From contig NZ_LGEA01000136.1 of assembly GCF_001280065.1 (NCBI RefSeq), positions 1 through 64,000 on the forward strand: a stretch of 64,000 nucleotides of DNA, given 5' to 3'. Positions 39,221 to 53,918 of the stretch are shown here, piece after piece; positions within the stretch are counted from its first letter, which is position 1, and the number at the start of each line of letters is the position of its first letter. Both the position numbers and the translations under genes were made by a program. Under the pieces are notes generated by a model. The model worked only from the letters and a program-made list of their open reading frames with translations. It was not told the DNA's origin and did no database searches. This DNA is from Streptomyces sp. NRRL B-1140. Its GTDB lineage: Bacteria; Actinomycetota; Actinomycetes; Streptomycetales; Streptomycetaceae.

Positions 39221-42200
39221 TTGGCCGCCTCGCGCAACGCCTCGACCGCGAATACGAACAACGCCGCCAGCACTGCCCCGCTGCGCATCTCTTTTGCAAA
39301 GATCAAGGAGCCTCTTGAGGTTCCGAACCTGCTCGCGCTGCAGACCGAGAGCTTCGACTGGCTCCTCGGCAACACCGCCTGGCAGAGTCGGGTCGAGGAG
39401 GCTCTCGAGAACGGTCAGGACGTCCCCACCAAGTCCGGGCTCGAGGAGATCTTCGAGGAGATCTCCCCGATCGAGGACTTCAGCGGGTCGATGTCGCTGA
39501 CCTTCCGCGACCACCGCTTCGAGCCGCCGAAGAACTCCATCGACGAGTGCAAGGACCGCGACTTCACGTACGCGGCCCCGCTCTTCGTCACTGCCGAGTT
39601 CACGAACAACGAGACCGGCGAGATCAAGTCCCAGACGGTCTTCATGGGCGACTTCCCGCTCATGACGAACAAGGGCACCTTCGTCATCAACGGCACCGAG
39701 CGTGTCGTGGTGTCGCAGCTCGTCCGTTCGCCCGGTGTCTACTTCGACTCCTCCATCGACAAGACGTCCGACAAGGACATCTTCTCCGCCAAGATCATCC
39801 CCTCCCGGGGTGCCTGGCTGGAGATGGAGATCGACAAGCGCGACATGGTCGGTGTGCGCATCGACCGCAAGCGCAAGCAGTCCGTCACCGTCCTGCTCAA
39901 GGCGCTCGGCTGGACCACCGAGCAGATCCTCGAGGAGTTCGGCGAGTACGAGTCCATGCGCGCCACCCTGGAGAAGGACCACACCCAGGGCCAGGACGAC
40001 GCGCTGCTCGACATCTACCGCAAGCTGCGTCCGGGCGAGCCCCCCACGCGTGAGGCCGCGCAGACGCTGCTGGAGAACCTCTACTTCAACCCCAAGCGCT
40101 ACGACCTGGCCAAGGTCGGCCGCTACAAGGTCAACAAGAAGCTGGGCGCGGACGCTCCGCTGGACGCGGGCATCCTGACCGTCGAGGACATCATCTCGAC
40201 GATCAAGTACCTGGTGAAGCTGCACGCGGGCGAGACCGAGACGGTCGGCGACAGCGGTACGAACATCGTCGTCGAGACCGACGACATCGACCACTTCGGC
40301 AACCGCCGCCTGCGCAGCGTCGGCGAGCTCATCCAGAACCAGGTCCGTACGGGTCTGGCGCGTATGGAGCGTGTCGTCCGCGAGCGGATGACGACCCAGG
40401 ACGTCGAGGCGATCACGCCGCAGACCCTGATCAACATCCGGCCGGTCGTCGCCTCCATCAAGGAGTTCTTCGGCACCAGCCAGCTGTCGCAGTTCATGGA
40501 CCAGAACAACCCGCTGTCGGGTCTCACCCACAAGCGCCGCCTGTCGGCTCTTGGCCCGGGTGGTCTCTCCCGTGAGCGGGCCGGCTTCGAGGTCCGTGAC
40601 GTGCACCCCTCGCACTACGGCCGCATGTGCCCGATCGAGACGCCCGAAGGCCCGAACATCGGTCTGATCGGCTCGCTCGCCTCCTACGGCCGGGTCAACG
40701 CGTTCGGTTTCGTCGAGACCCCGTACCGCAAGGTGTTCGAGGGCCAGGTCACCGACGAGGTCGACTACCTGACCGCCGACGAGGAAGACCGCTTCGTCAT
40801 CGCGCAGGCCAACGCGCCGCTCACCGACGACCTCCGCTTCGCCGAGGCCCGCGTGCTGGTCCGCCGCAAGGGCGGCGAGGTCGACTACGTCGGTGGCGAG
40901 GACGTGGACTACATGGACGTCTCGCCGCGCCAGATGGTGTCGGTCGCGACCGCCATGATCCCCTTCCTCGAGCACGACGACGCCAACCGTGCCCTCATGG
41001 GCGCGAACATGATGCGTCAGGCCGTGCCGCTGATTAAGTCCGAGGCCCCGCTCGTCGGCACCGGCATGGAGTACCGCTCCGCGGTCGACGCCGGCGACGT
41101 GGTCAAGGCCGAGAAGCCCGGTGTGGTCCAGGAGGTCTCCGCGGACTACATCACCACCGCCAACGACGACGGCACGTACATCACGTACCGCCTGGCCAAG
41201 TTCGCCCGTTCCAACCAGGGCACCTCGGTCAACCAGAAGGTCATCGTCAACGAGGGCGACCGGATCATCGAGGGCCAGGTCCTGGCCGACGGTCCGGCCA
41301 CCGAGAACGGCGAGATGGCGCTGGGCAAGAACCTGCTCGTGGCGTTCATGCCGTGGGAGGGTCACAACTACGAGGACGCGATCATCCTGTCGCAGCGCCT
41401 CGTGCAGGACGACGTCCTCTCCTCGATCCACATCGAGGAGCACGAGGTCGACGCCCGTGACACCAAGCTCGGCCCCGAGGAGATCACCCGGGACATCCCG
41501 AACGTCTCCGAGGAGGTCCTCGCCGACCTCGACGAGCGCGGCATCATCCGCATCGGTGCCGAGGTCGTCGCCGGTGACATCCTCGTCGGCAAGGTCACGC
41601 CCAAGGGTGAGACCGAGCTGACGCCCGAGGAGCGCCTGCTGCGCGCGATCTTCGGTGAGAAGGCCCGTGAGGTCCGTGACACCTCGCTGAAGGTGCCGCA
41701 CGGCGAGATCGGCAAGGTCATCGGCGTCCGCGTCTTCGACCGCGAGGAGGGCGACGAGCTTCCCCCCGGTGTGAACCAGCTGGTGCGCGTGTACGTCGCG
41801 CAGAAGCGCAAGATCACCGACGGTGACAAGCTCGCCGGCCGTCACGGCAACAAGGGCGTCATCTCGAAGATCCTGCCGATCGAGGACATGCCGTTCCTGG
41901 AGGACGGCACCCCGGTCGACATCATCCTCAACCCGCTCGGTGTGCCGTCCCGAATGAACCCGGGTCAGGTCCTGGAGATCCACCTCGGCTGGCTCGCCAG
42001 CCGCGGCTGGGACGTCTCCGGCCTCGCGGACGACTGGGCGCAGCGCCTGCAGGCCATCGAGGCCGACCAGGTCGCACCGGGCACCAACGTCGCCACCCCC
42101 GTCTTCGACGGTGCGCGTGAGGACGAGCTGGCCGGTCTGCTGAACCACACCATCCCCAACCGCGACGGCGAGCGCATGGTGCTCCCGACCGGCAAGGCGC

Positions 42201-42706
42201 CGCTGTTCGACGGCCGCTCCGGCGAGCCGTTCCCGGAGCCGATCTCGGTCGGCTACATGTACATCCTCAAGCTGCACCACCTGGTCGACGACAAGCTGCA
42301 CGCCCGGTCGACCGGTCCGTACTCGATGATCACCCAGCAGCCGCTGGGTGGTAAGGCCCAGTTCGGTGGCCAGCGCTTCGGTGAGATGGAGGTGTGGGCG
42401 CTGGAGGCTTACGGCGCCGCGTACGCCCTCCAGGAGCTGCTGACCATCAAGTCCGACGACGTGACCGGCCGCGTGAAGGTCTACGAGGCCATCGTCAAGG
42501 GCGAGAACATCCCCGAGCCCGGCATCCCCGAGTCCTTCAAGGTGCTCATCAAGGAGATGCAGTCCCTGTGCCTCAACGTGGAGGTGCTGTCCTCGGACGG
42601 CATGTCCATCGAGATGCGCGACACCGACGAGGACGTCTTCCGCGCTGCGGAGGAGCTTGGCATCGACCTGTCCCGGCGTGAGCCGAGCAGCGTCGAAGAG
42701 GTCTGA
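39221..42706 (+). CDS. rpoB: RNA polymerase subunit beta
   Basis: A 1161-residue catalytic subunit. The TTG start at 39221 has GGAAGGA seven bases upstream and gives the known Streptomyces N-terminus ([15 protein letters not shown]). The rifampicin region spans residues about 421-442. Asp427, His437, Arg440 and Ser442 are the drug-sensitive residues. [11 protein letters not shown] and the late [19 protein letters not shown] are conserved in beta. It forms one unit with rpoC. Confidence 0.98.
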   Translation: MAASRNASTANTNNAASTAPLRISFAKIKEPLEVPNLLALQTESFDWLLGNTAWQSRVEEALENGQDVPTKSGLEEIFEEISPIEDFSGSMSLTFRDHRFEPPKNSIDECKDRDFTYAAPLFVTAEFTNNETGEIKSQTVFMGDFPLMTNKGTFVINGTERVVVSQLVRSPGVYFDSSIDKTSDKDIFSAKIIPSRGAWLEMEIDKRDMVGVRIDRKRKQSVTVLLKALGWTTEQILEEFGEYESMRATLEKDHTQGQDDALLDIYRKLRPGEPPTREAAQTLLENLYFNPKRYDLAKVGRYKVNKKLGADAPLDAGILTVEDIISTIKYLVKLHAGETETVGDSGTNIVVETDDIDHFGNRRLRSVGELIQNQVRTGLARMERVVRERMTTQDVEAITPQTLINIRPVVASIKEFFGTSQLSQFMDQNNPLSGLTHKRRLSALGPGGLSRERAGFEVRDVHPSHYGRMCPIETPEGPNIGLIGSLASYGRVNAFGFVETPYRKVFEGQVTDEVDYLTADEEDRFVIAQANAPLTDDLRFAEARVLVRRKGGEVDYVGGEDVDYMDVSPRQMVSVATAMIPFLEHDDANRALMGANMMRQAVPLIKSEAPLVGTGMEYRSAVDAGDVVKAEKPGVVQEVSADYITTANDDGTYITYRLAKFARSNQGTSVNQKVIVNEGDRIIEGQVLADGPATENGEMALGKNLLVAFMPWEGHNYEDAIILSQRLVQDDVLSSIHIEEHEVDARDTKLGPEEITRDIPNVSEEVLADLDERGIIRIGAEVVAGDILVGKVTPKGETELTPEERLLRAIFGEKAREVRDTSLKVPHGEIGKVIGVRVFDREEGDELPPGVNQLVRVYVAQKRKITDGDKLAGRHGNKGVISKILPIEDMPFLEDGTPVDIILNPLGVPSRMNPGQVLEIHLGWLASRGWDVSGLADDWAQRLQAIEADQVAPGTNVATPVFDGAREDELAGLLNHTIPNRDGERMVLPTGKAPLFDGRSGEPFPEPISVGYMYILKLHHLVDDKLHARSTGPYSMITQQPLGGKAQFGGQRFGEMEVWALEAYGAAYALQELLTIKSDDVTGRVKVYEAIVKGENIPEPGIPESFKVLIKEMQSLCLNVEVLSSDGMSIEMRDTDEDVFRAAEELGIDLSRREPSSVEEV

Positions 42707-42800
42707 CGGGAGTCCGGCGGCCTTCGTCATGAAGGCCGCCGGCCCCAGGACCCCCGTATCAGACCCCATGACTTACAACCCTGAGAGGGATTGACGCATA

Positions 42801-46697
<3,897 letters not shown>

Positions 46698-46712
46698 GCG
46701 AGTCGCTTGAGT

Positions 46713-46748
46713 CGAAGGGCGGTCACCCTGCGGGGTGGCCGCCCTTCG
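46713..46748 (+). terminator. Terminator of rpoB-rpoC
   Basis: CGAAGGGCGG (46713-46722) pairs with CCGCCCTTCG (46739-46748), with an inner CACCC/GGGTG stem. There is no T-run. Confidence 0.9.
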
Positions 46749-46971
46749 GCGTTCCCGGTCCCGGCGTGCGAGCGCCGAAGGGCTCCGACGCCGTCTCACC
46801 GGCCGTCTGCGGGCGTGCGGACGCGGCGGGGAATCCGGGGCGCGGCCGCGCGTGGGAGCGCCTGAGTCGGCTGTCTGGCCGACATGAGCCGCCCCGCCCC
46901 GGACGCACCGGTGCCGGAACCTCCGCTTCGGCGCATCATGGAAGGACTCCGGCCCCTCGGGGAGGTGCTCC

Positions 46972-47502
46972 GTGTCGCAGTCGCCCTACTCGTCCTGGCA
47001 GCCGTGGCAGCCCTGGCAGGGCTCCGGTGGCCCGTCGATGCTGGCGTCGCACGCCGATCGGGAGCGGGCCGTGGACGTGCTCAGAGCCGGGTACGGCGAG
47101 GGGCGGATGGAGCAGGGGGAGTTCGAGCAGCGGGTGGGGCGGGCGTACGCGGCGCGGACCGTGGGGGAACTGGCGCTGCTCGTCGCGGACCTGCCGCAGG
47201 GGCCGCTGCCGCAGCCGGCCTCCGTCGCGCCCGTGCCGGCGACGTTCATGCCCGTGCCGCGTGCGCGGACCAACGGCAAGGCCGTGGCGGCCGGGGTGTG
47301 CGGGCTGCTGTGCGTGCCGACCATGGGGCTGACCGGGATCCCGGCCGTCGTGCTGGGTCATGTGGCCCGGGCCGAGATCCGCAGCCGGGGTGAGCTGGGG
47401 GACGGGCTCGCCCTGACCGGCCTCGTGCTCGGGTGGTTGTCCACGGCGGGCTGGGCACTCGTACTGGTGTTGCTCACGGTGGTGTCCGTCGTAGCATCGT
47501 GA
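46972..47502 (+). CDS. DUF1707/DUF4190 membrane protein
   Basis: A 176-residue protein. Residues about 25-75 form a DUF1707 (SHOCT-like) module (MLASHADRERAVDVLRAGYGEGRM). After a Pro-rich linker, residues 100-172 form DUF4190, with two membrane helices and GIPAVVLGHVARAEI between them. The GTG start has GGAGGTG five bases upstream. No function is known for this combination, which is common in actinobacteria. It is a lone gene between rpoC and rpsL. Confidence 0.82.
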   Translation: MSQSPYSSWQPWQPWQGSGGPSMLASHADRERAVDVLRAGYGEGRMEQGEFEQRVGRAYAARTVGELALLVADLPQGPLPQPASVAPVPATFMPVPRARTNGKAVAAGVCGLLCVPTMGLTGIPAVVLGHVARAEIRSRGELGDGLALTGLVLGWLSTAGWALVLVLLTVVSVVAS

Positions 47503-47600
47503 AAGTATGCAAAACGGACAGTCGCCGTCGAATTGAAGATCGGTAACGGCCGGGGGGCTTGACATGTCCCGCATGGCGATGCGGGCGGTGCCCATTTGTT

Positions 47601-47629
47601 TTGACCGCAGCGAATGCGGTAGGTACGCT
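47601..47629 (+). promoter_or_regulatory. str operon promoter
   Basis: TTGACC (47601-47606), a 17-base spacer and TACGCT (47624-47629) form a strong housekeeping-sigma promoter, giving a leader of about 185 bases before rpsL. The rest of the 47503-47821 gap is leader sequence, including the hairpin element at 47747. Confidence 0.8.
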
Positions 47630-47746
47630 CAGACCTTGTGCCTGGGGTGTGCCCTGGCTCGCGTGTGTGCCATGAACCGCACGGCGAGCCGACACCGGCC
47701 ACCGTAATCTGCGCTGTTTCTGCCTCGCGGCGGGAGTCCGCGGGTT

Positions 47747-47771
47747 CGACACACCCGACCGCGTGGGTCGG
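47747..47771 (+). promoter_or_regulatory. Shared leader element, str operon copy
   Basis: This 25-base element contains CCCGACCGCGTGGGTCGG, in which CCGACC and GGTCGG pair around GCGTG. The same element, with one base changed, lies in the rpsJ leader (55885-55909). It ends 50 bases before rpsL. Confidence 0.8.
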
Positions 47772-47821
47772 CGACGTTCCAGGTTAGCTTCACCATTCGG
47801 CACACAGAAACCGGAGAAGTA

Positions 47822-48193
47822 GTGCCTACGATCCAGCAGCTGGTCCGCAAGGGCCGGCAGGACAAGGTCGAGAAGAACAAGACGCCCGCACTCGAGGGTT
47901 CCCCTCAGCGCCGGGGCGTCTGCACGCGTGTGTTCACGACCACCCCGAAGAAGCCGAACTCGGCCCTGCGTAAGGTCGCGCGTGTGCGTCTGACCAGCGG
48001 GATCGAGGTCACCGCTTACATTCCGGGTGAGGGACACAACCTGCAGGAGCACTCCATCGTGCTCGTGCGCGGCGGCCGTGTGAAGGACCTGCCGGGTGTT
48101 CGCTACAAGATCATCCGTGGCTCCCTCGACACCCAGGGTGTCAAGAACCGCAAGCAGGCCCGTTCCCGCTACGGCGCCAAGAAGGAGAAGTAA
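47822..48193 (+). CDS. rpsL: Small ribosomal subunit protein uS12
   Basis: A 123-residue S12. [11 protein letters not shown] opens the protein, and [13 protein letters not shown] and [16 protein letters not shown] are the decoding-centre loops. Lys43 and Lys88 are the streptomycin-sensitive forms. The GTG start lies at the end of a structured leader. First gene of the str operon. Confidence 0.97.
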   Translation: MPTIQQLVRKGRQDKVEKNKTPALEGSPQRRGVCTRVFTTTPKKPNSALRKVARVRLTSGIEVTAYIPGEGHNLQEHSIVLVRGGRVKDLPGVRYKIIRGSLDTQGVKNRKQARSRYGAKKEK

Positions 48194-48195
48194 GA

Positions 48196-48666
48196 ATGCC
48201 TCGTAAGGGCCCCGCCCCGAAGCGCCCGGTCATCATCGACCCGGTCTACGGTTCTCCTCTGGTGACGTCGCTCATCAACAAGGTGCTGCTGAACGGCAAG
48301 CGCTCCACCGCCGAGCGCATCGTCTACGGCGCCATGGAAGGTCTGCGTGAGAAGACGGGCAACGACCCGATCATCACGCTGAAGCGCGCGCTGGAGAACA
48401 TCAAGCCGACCCTCGAGGTCAAGTCCCGCCGTGTCGGTGGTGCGACGTACCAGGTTCCGATCGAGGTCAAGCCCGGTCGCGCCAACACGCTCGCGCTGCG
48501 CTGGCTGGTCGGTTACTCCCGCGCCCGTCGCGAGAAGACCATGACCGAGCGTCTGCTCAACGAGCTTCTCGACGCCTCCAACGGCCTCGGTGCCGCTGTG
48601 AAGAAGCGCGAGGACACCCACAAGATGGCCGAGTCCAACAAGGCCTTCGCGCACTACCGCTGGTAG
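48196..48666 (+). CDS. rpsG: Small ribosomal subunit protein uS7
   Basis: A 156-residue S7 starting [20 protein letters not shown], with [19 protein letters not shown]. It nucleates 30S head assembly and in E. coli represses the str operon. It starts two bases after rpsL. Confidence 0.97.
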   Translation: MPRKGPAPKRPVIIDPVYGSPLVTSLINKVLLNGKRSTAERIVYGAMEGLREKTGNDPIITLKRALENIKPTLEVKSRRVGGATYQVPIEVKPGRANTLALRWLVGYSRARREKTMTERLLNELLDASNGLGAAVKKREDTHKMAESNKAFAHYRW

Positions 48667-48705
48667 TCGCTACCCACATCGAGACCGAGAGAAGACTGAA
48701 GCCTT

Positions 48706-50832
48706 ATGGCTACCACTTCACTTGACCTGGCCAAGGTCCGCAACATCGGGATCATGGCCCACATCGACGCGGGCAAGACGACCACCACCGAGCGGATCCT
48801 GTTCTACACCGGTGTGTCTTACAAGATCGGTGAGGTCCACGACGGCGCTGCCACGATGGACTGGATGGAGCAGGAGCAGGAGCGTGGCATCACGATCACG
48901 TCTGCTGCGACCACCTGTCACTGGCCGCTCGAGGACAACGACTACACCATCAACATCATCGACACCCCGGGTCACGTCGACTTCACCGTCGAGGTGGAGC
49001 GCTCCCTGCGCGTGCTCGACGGTGCCGTGACGGTGTTCGACGGTGTCGCCGGTGTCGAGCCGCAGTCCGAGACGGTGTGGCGTCAGGCCGACCGCTACGG
49101 CGTGCCGCGTATCTGCTTCGTCAACAAGCTGGACCGTACCGGCGCCGAGTTCCACCGCTGCGTGGACATGATCTCGGACCGCCTGGGCGCGCAGCCGCTG
49201 GTCATGCAGCTGCCGATCGGTGCCGAGGCGGACTTCAAGGGCGTCATCGACCTCGTGACGATGAAGGCCCTGGTCTGGTCGGCCGAGGCGACCAAGGGCG
49301 AGATGTACGACACCGTCGACATCCCGGACACCCACGCCGAGGCTGCCGAGGAGTACCGCGGCAAGCTGCTCGAGGCCGTCGCCGAGAACGACGAAGAGCT
49401 GATGGAGCTGTACCTGGAGGGCACCGAGCCCACCGTGGAGCAGCTCTACGCCGCGATCCGTCGCATCACCATCGCGTCCGGCAAGGGCGGCGGCACGACC
49501 GTCACCCCCGTGTTCTGCGGCACCGCGTTCAAGAACAAGGGCGTTCAGCCCCTGCTCGACGCGGTCGTGCGCTACCTGCCCACCCCGCTCGACGTCGAGG
49601 CCATCGAGGGTCACGACGTCAAGGACCCGGAGCAGGTCGTCGTGCGCAAGCCGTCGGACGAGGAGCCCCTCGCCGCGCTCGCGTTCAAGATCATGAGCGA
49701 CCCGCACCTCGGCAAGCTCACCTTCGTCCGCGTGTACTCCGGGCGCCTGCACTCCGGCACGGCCGTGCTGAACTCGGTGAAGGGCCGCAAGGAGCGCATC
49801 GGCAAGATCTACCGCATGCACGCCAACAAGCGTGAGGAGATCGAGTCGGTGGGCGCCGGCGACATCGTCGCCGTCATGGGCCTGAAGCAGACCACCACCG
49901 GTGAGACGCTGGCGGACGAGAAGAACCCGGTCATCCTGGAGTCCATGGACTTCCCGGCGCCGGTCATCGAGGTCGCCATCGAGCCCAAGTCGAAGGGCGA
50001 CCAGGAGAAGCTCGGCGTCGCGATCCAGCGCCTGGCCGAGGAGGACCCCTCCTTCCAGGTGCACACCAACGAGGAGACCGGCCAGACCGTCATCGGCGGT
50101 ATGGGCGAGCTTCACCTCGAGGTGCTCGTGGACCGCATGAAGCGCGAGTTCAAGGTCGAGGCCAACGTCGGCAAGCCGCAGGTCGCGTACCGCGAGACGA
50201 TCCGCAAGGCCGTCGAGAAGGTCGAGTTCACCCACAAGAAGCAGACGGGTGGTACCGGCCAGTTCGCTCGCGTCATCATCGCGATCGAGCCGATCGAGGG
50301 TGGCGACGCCTCGTACGAGTTCATCAACAAGGTGACCGGTGGCCGTGTGCCGAAGGAGTACATCCCTTCGGTGGACGCCGGTGCGCAGGAGGCCATGCAG
50401 TTCGGCATCCTCGCCGGTTACGAGATGACCGGTGTGCGCGTGACGCTGCTCGACGGTGCCTACCACGAGGTGGACTCCTCCGAGCTCGCGTTCAAGATCG
50501 CCGGCTCGCAGGCCTTCAAGGAGGCCGCGCGCAAGGCCAGCCCCGTGCTGCTCGAGCCGATGATGGCCGTCGAGGTCACCACGCCCGAGGACTACATGGG
50601 TGAGGTCATCGGCGACATCAACTCCCGCCGTGGCCAGATCCAGGCCATGGAGGAGCGGGCCGGTGCCCGCGTCGTGAAGGGCCTCGTGCCCCTCTCGGAG
50701 ATGTTCGGCTACGTCGGCGACCTGCGCAGCAAGACGTCCGGCCGTGCGAGCTACTCCATGCAGTTCGACTCCTACGCCGAGGTTCCGCGGAACGTCGCCG
50801 AGGAGATCATCGCGAAGGCCAAGGGCGAGTAA
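48706..50832 (+). CDS. fusA: Elongation factor G
   Basis: A 708-residue translocase GTPase. G1 [10 protein letters not shown]2 [10 protein letters not shown]3 DTPGHVDF and G4 NKLDRTG are all present. Length is normal. It lies 39 bases after rpsG. Confidence 0.98.
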   Translation: MATTSLDLAKVRNIGIMAHIDAGKTTTTERILFYTGVSYKIGEVHDGAATMDWMEQEQERGITITSAATTCHWPLEDNDYTINIIDTPGHVDFTVEVERSLRVLDGAVTVFDGVAGVEPQSETVWRQADRYGVPRICFVNKLDRTGAEFHRCVDMISDRLGAQPLVMQLPIGAEADFKGVIDLVTMKALVWSAEATKGEMYDTVDIPDTHAEAAEEYRGKLLEAVAENDEELMELYLEGTEPTVEQLYAAIRRITIASGKGGGTTVTPVFCGTAFKNKGVQPLLDAVVRYLPTPLDVEAIEGHDVKDPEQVVVRKPSDEEPLAALAFKIMSDPHLGKLTFVRVYSGRLHSGTAVLNSVKGRKERIGKIYRMHANKREEIESVGAGDIVAVMGLKQTTTGETLADEKNPVILESMDFPAPVIEVAIEPKSKGDQEKLGVAIQRLAEEDPSFQVHTNEETGQTVIGGMGELHLEVLVDRMKREFKVEANVGKPQVAYRETIRKAVEKVEFTHKKQTGGTGQFARVIIAIEPIEGGDASYEFINKVTGGRVPKEYIPSVDAGAQEAMQFGILAGYEMTGVRVTLLDGAYHEVDSSELAFKIAGSQAFKEAARKASPVLLEPMMAVEVTTPEDYMGEVIGDINSRRGQIQAMEERAGARVVKGLVPLSEMFGYVGDLRSKTSGRASYSMQFDSYAEVPRNVAEEIIAKAKGE

Positions 50833-50875
50833 CGCACCGCGTCTACACGCCGTAGGCTTGACTCCGGAGCCTCGT

Positions 50876-50910
50876 GGGGCATTCCGCCGCAACAGCGGAG
50901 GGAATGCCCC
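50876..50910 (+). other. Hairpin between fusA and tuf
   Basis: GGGGCATTC (50876-50884) pairs with GAATGCCCC (50902-50910), with inner GC pairing. A TTGACT hexamer lies just upstream (50858-50863). The 157-base gap is known in Streptomyces to carry a separate tuf promoter; the hairpin may attenuate read-through from fusA. Confidence 0.55.
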
Positions 50911-50989
50911 GGGGATCCGGGCCATCCAGCAAAGATCACCTGGCGCCGATGAGTAAGGCGTACCAGAACCACTCCACAGGAGGACCCCA

Positions 50990-52183
50990 GTGGCGAAGGC
51001 GAAGTTCGAGCGGACTAAGCCGCACGTCAACATCGGCACCATCGGTCACATCGACCACGGTAAGACGACCCTCACGGCCGCCATTACCAAGGTGCTGCAC
51101 GACGCGTACCCGGACCTGAACGAGGCCTCGGCCTTCGACCAGATCGACAAGGCTCCTGAGGAGCGCCAGCGCGGTATCACCATCTCCATCGCGCACGTCG
51201 AGTACCAGACCGAGACGCGTCACTACGCCCACGTCGACTGCCCCGGTCACGCGGACTACATCAAGAACATGATCACGGGTGCGGCGCAGATGGACGGCGC
51301 CATCCTCGTGGTCGCCGCCACCGACGGCCCGATGCCGCAGACCAAGGAGCACGTGCTCCTGGCCCGCCAGGTCGGCGTTCCGTACATCGTCGTCGCCCTG
51401 AACAAGGCCGACATGGTGGACGACGAGGAGATCCTGGAGCTCGTCGAGCTCGAGGTCCGTGAGCTCCTCTCCGAGTACGAGTTCCCGGGCGACGACGTTC
51501 CCGTCGTCAAGGTCTCCGCTCTGAAGGCCCTCGAGGGCGACAAGGAGTGGGGCAACTCGGTTCTCGAGCTCATGAACGCCGTCGACACGGCGATCCCCGA
51601 GCCCGAGCGTGACGTCGACAAGCCGTTCCTCATGCCGATCGAGGACGTCTTCACGATCACCGGTCGCGGTACGGTCGTCACCGGCCGTATCGAGCGTGGT
51701 GTCCTGAAGGTCAACGAGACCGTCGACATCATCGGCATCAAGCAGGAGAAGACCACCACCACGGTCACCGGCATCGAGATGTTCCGGAAGCTCCTCGACG
51801 AGGGCCAGGCCGGTGAGAACGTCGGTCTGCTCCTCCGCGGCATCAAGCGCGAGGACGTCGAGCGCGGCCAGGTCATCATCAAGCCGGGCTCGGTCACCCC
51901 GCACACCGAGTTCGAGGCGCAGGCCTACATCCTGTCCAAGGACGAGGGTGGCCGCCACACGCCGTTCTTCAACAACTACCGCCCGCAGTTCTACTTCCGT
52001 ACGACGGACGTGACCGGCGTGGTGACCCTCCCCGAGGGCACCGAGATGGTCATGCCGGGTGACAACACCGAGATGAAGGTGGAGCTCATCCAGCCCGTCG
52101 CCATGGAGGAGGGCCTGAAGTTCGCCATCCGTGAGGGTGGCCGGACCGTGGGCGCCGGCCAGGTCACCAAGATCAACAAGTGA
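50990..52183 (+). CDS. tuf: Elongation factor Tu
   Basis: A 397-residue EF-Tu. [17 protein letters not shown] and NKADM are the G motifs. The GTG start has AGGAGG upstream. It is the last gene of the str operon and a strong terminator follows. Confidence 0.98.
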   Translation: MAKAKFERTKPHVNIGTIGHIDHGKTTLTAAITKVLHDAYPDLNEASAFDQIDKAPEERQRGITISIAHVEYQTETRHYAHVDCPGHADYIKNMITGAAQMDGAILVVAATDGPMPQTKEHVLLARQVGVPYIVVALNKADMVDDEEILELVELEVRELLSEYEFPGDDVPVVKVSALKALEGDKEWGNSVLELMNAVDTAIPEPERDVDKPFLMPIEDVFTITGRGTVVTGRIERGVLKVNETVDIIGIKQEKTTTTVTGIEMFRKLLDEGQAGENVGLLLRGIKREDVERGQVIIKPGSVTPHTEFEAQAYILSKDEGGRHTPFFNNYRPQFYFRTTDVTGVVTLPEGTEMVMPGDNTEMKVELIQPVAMEEGLKFAIREGGRTVGAGQVTKINK

Positions 52184-52225
52184 GTCTTCGGACTGGCTTG
52201 AGGGTCTACTGACCTGAGTGGCTCG

Positions 52226-52263
52226 AAGGGGCCCGTACGACTTCGGTCGTGCGGGCCCCTTTG
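52226..52263 (+). terminator. Terminator of the str operon
   Basis: Sixteen-base arms (52226-52241 and 52246-52261, one T.G pair) close with a TTCG tetraloop and end in TTT. A strong intrinsic-type terminator. Confidence 0.93.
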
Positions 52264-52279
52264 CCGTGCCCGGGAATGG

Positions 52280-53299
52280 TCACTGCATGTTCTGTAGATG
52301 CGGATGGTCGTACGAGGCAGTGCAGACGTACACCTGCAAGCAGTAGCCACGCCCGACGTTGAGGTGAGTGGCACAGGCCGGGCCGTCGGTGTGGTGGCCG
52401 GTCCAGCCGGCGTCCTCCAGCGGGCGCCAGCTCCCACTGCCTCCGTCCCATTCGACGCCGTCGACCGTGAGCAGAGGGCGGACGCCCGAGCCGCACTCGT
52501 GGCAGGACATGGGGAAGGGGTCGGAGAAGCTCCAAGGGGCGTGACCGCCGACCTTGTTGCCGGGCGCGACCGCGAGGTCGTACTGGTAGCAGACGACGGA
52601 ATCGTCCTCTTCGGCCTCCTCCTCGTTCTGCTCCTCCCAGGCGCTGATCCGCTCGGCGAGTTCTTCGGGCAGCTCGTGCGGCGCCGGGAACTCCGTGACC
52701 GGCTCGGGGTGCAGGACGCACGGCTCGGGGAGGTAGTAGTCACTGCCGATGACGGCCGGCCGAGGGGGCTGGGCCAGGGGCGAGGTGACGTCGTCGGCGG
52801 TGCGCCAGCGCAGCTCTGTGCGCGGCAGGTGGTCCGGGTCGTGGTCGAAGGGGCACCACAGCACCTGGAGCAGGTCGGTGCCGTCAGGGCAGGGCAGGCC
52901 CGGGATGTCGGAGGCGTGGAGCTGGGCCACGGCCACCATCGGAACCGGCCCGTCCTGCGGTATGCGGGCCGGGCTTGTCGCCCGGTCGACGATCATCCGC
53001 TCGTCGGGGGTCAGCAGCTCGGTCCCCTCCGCGCGCGGGCGGGCCCAGGCTTCCGCGAGGATCCGGCGACGGAGCCGGACATCGGCCGGGACGAGACCGC
53101 GGTGCCAGGGGCCGACGTGCTCGGGGCAGGTCGGCCACGGCTCGTCGGCCGGCCACAGCAGGGGTCCGCCGATCGAACTGTCGGCTGTGGTGGGCTCGCC
53201 GGCGCGGGGGTGGAGCCGGACCGTGGTCCGGGCGAGGGGCGCGAGCTCGGGGAAGAGCACTGTGACGTCGACAGGGCGGGGTGGAGTAGTACGAGCCAT
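52280..53299 (-). CDS. DUF1963 (YwqG-like) protein
   Basis: A 339-residue protein with the YwqG/DUF1963 pattern: SSIGGPLLWPADEPWPTCPEH near the start, PMVAVAQLHASDIPGLPCPDG, DLLQVLWCPFDHDP, and a Cys pair (CHECG) that may bind zinc near the end. Function is unknown; relatives are often near contact-dependent or housekeeping loci. The start at 53299 avoids two extra residues and has only a weak ribosome site. Confidence 0.85.
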   Translation of the reverse strand: MARTTPPRPVDVTVLFPELAPLARTTVRLHPRAGEPTTADSSIGGPLLWPADEPWPTCPEHVGPWHRGLVPADVRLRRRILAEAWARPRAEGTELLTPDERMIVDRATSPARIPQDGPVPMVAVAQLHASDIPGLPCPDGTDLLQVLWCPFDHDPDHLPRTELRWRTADDVTSPLAQPPRPAVIGSDYYLPEPCVLHPEPVTEFPAPHELPEELAERISAWEEQNEEEAEEDDSVVCYQYDLAVAPGNKVGGHAPWSFSDPFPMSCHECGSGVRPLLTVDGVEWDGGSGSWRPLEDAGWTGHHTDGPACATHLNVGRGYCLQVYVCTASYDHPHLQNMQ

Positions 53300-53352
53300 G
53301 GGCAAGGAGCCTAGGGCCGGCCCGGCGTCTCCGACCTTCTGGCCCTGCCCGG

Positions 53353-53763
53353 CTACAGGTCGAGTTCGGCCCAGACGGTCTTGCGGGGCGGCAGGCCCGG
53401 GGTGACGCCCCAGCGGTCGGCGAGCGCCTCGACGAGAAGAAGGCCGCGGCCCGGCTCGTCCTCGGTGTCGGGGAGTTGTGGACTCGGCAAGCAGTCGCCG
53501 CGGGTGTCCGTCACCTCGATGCGGAGGGTGTCGGCGACGACGTAGAGGAGCAGGCGGAAGTCGCGGCCGGGGGTTCGGCCGTGGGTCGCCGCATTGGTCG
53601 ACAGCTCCGCGATGATCTGCCGTGCCGGGTCCAGCGGGATTCCCCAGGAGCGCAGTTGTTCGGTGGCGAGGAGACGGGCCAGACGGGCGCCGCGCGGGGT
53701 GGCGGAGAGCTGGAGGCTGAAGTCGCGAATGCGGGTGCGGAGTTCGGCGGAGGTCTGCTTCAC
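53353..53763 (-). CDS. Anti-sigma-factor-like ATPase (HATPase_c_2)
   Basis: A 136-residue RsbW-type kinase domain. The N-box Asn57 lies in IIAELSTNAATHG, the G1 box is VTDTRGD and the G2 box EPGRGLLLV. It diverges from the XRE/DUF397 pair across 155 bases. In Streptomyces such ATPases occur with WhiJ-like regulators and DUF397 proteins as a small cassette controlling development or antibiotic production. Confidence 0.9.
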   Translation of the reverse strand: MKQTSAELRTRIRDFSLQLSATPRGARLARLLATEQLRSWGIPLDPARQIIAELSTNAATHGRTPGRDFRLLLYVVADTLRIEVTDTRGDCLPSPQLPDTEDEPGRGLLLVEALADRWGVTPGLPPRKTVWAELDL

Positions 53764-53918
53764 GTCACCCAGCGTGGCTGTCCGCGCCTACCGTGAACAG
53801 TGACTCATCGAGTGCGTACGGTGACTGTCCGGAGCTTGTCCGGCGTTGTCCGGGCTGTCGGGGCCGGGCGTACGGGTAGGGCGCTGGGCGTGGTCGTACG
53901 GCGGCGGAAGGGTGCGGG

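Noticed and set aside
39017..42769. 1250-codon minus-strand frame over rpoB, and a similar one over rpoC
   Set aside because: These are antisense to rpoB and rpoC. Their length comes from lack of stops in high-GC DNA.
47559..47564. Second str promoter at a TTGACA hexamer
   Set aside because: No acceptable -10 hexamer lies 16-18 bases downstream.
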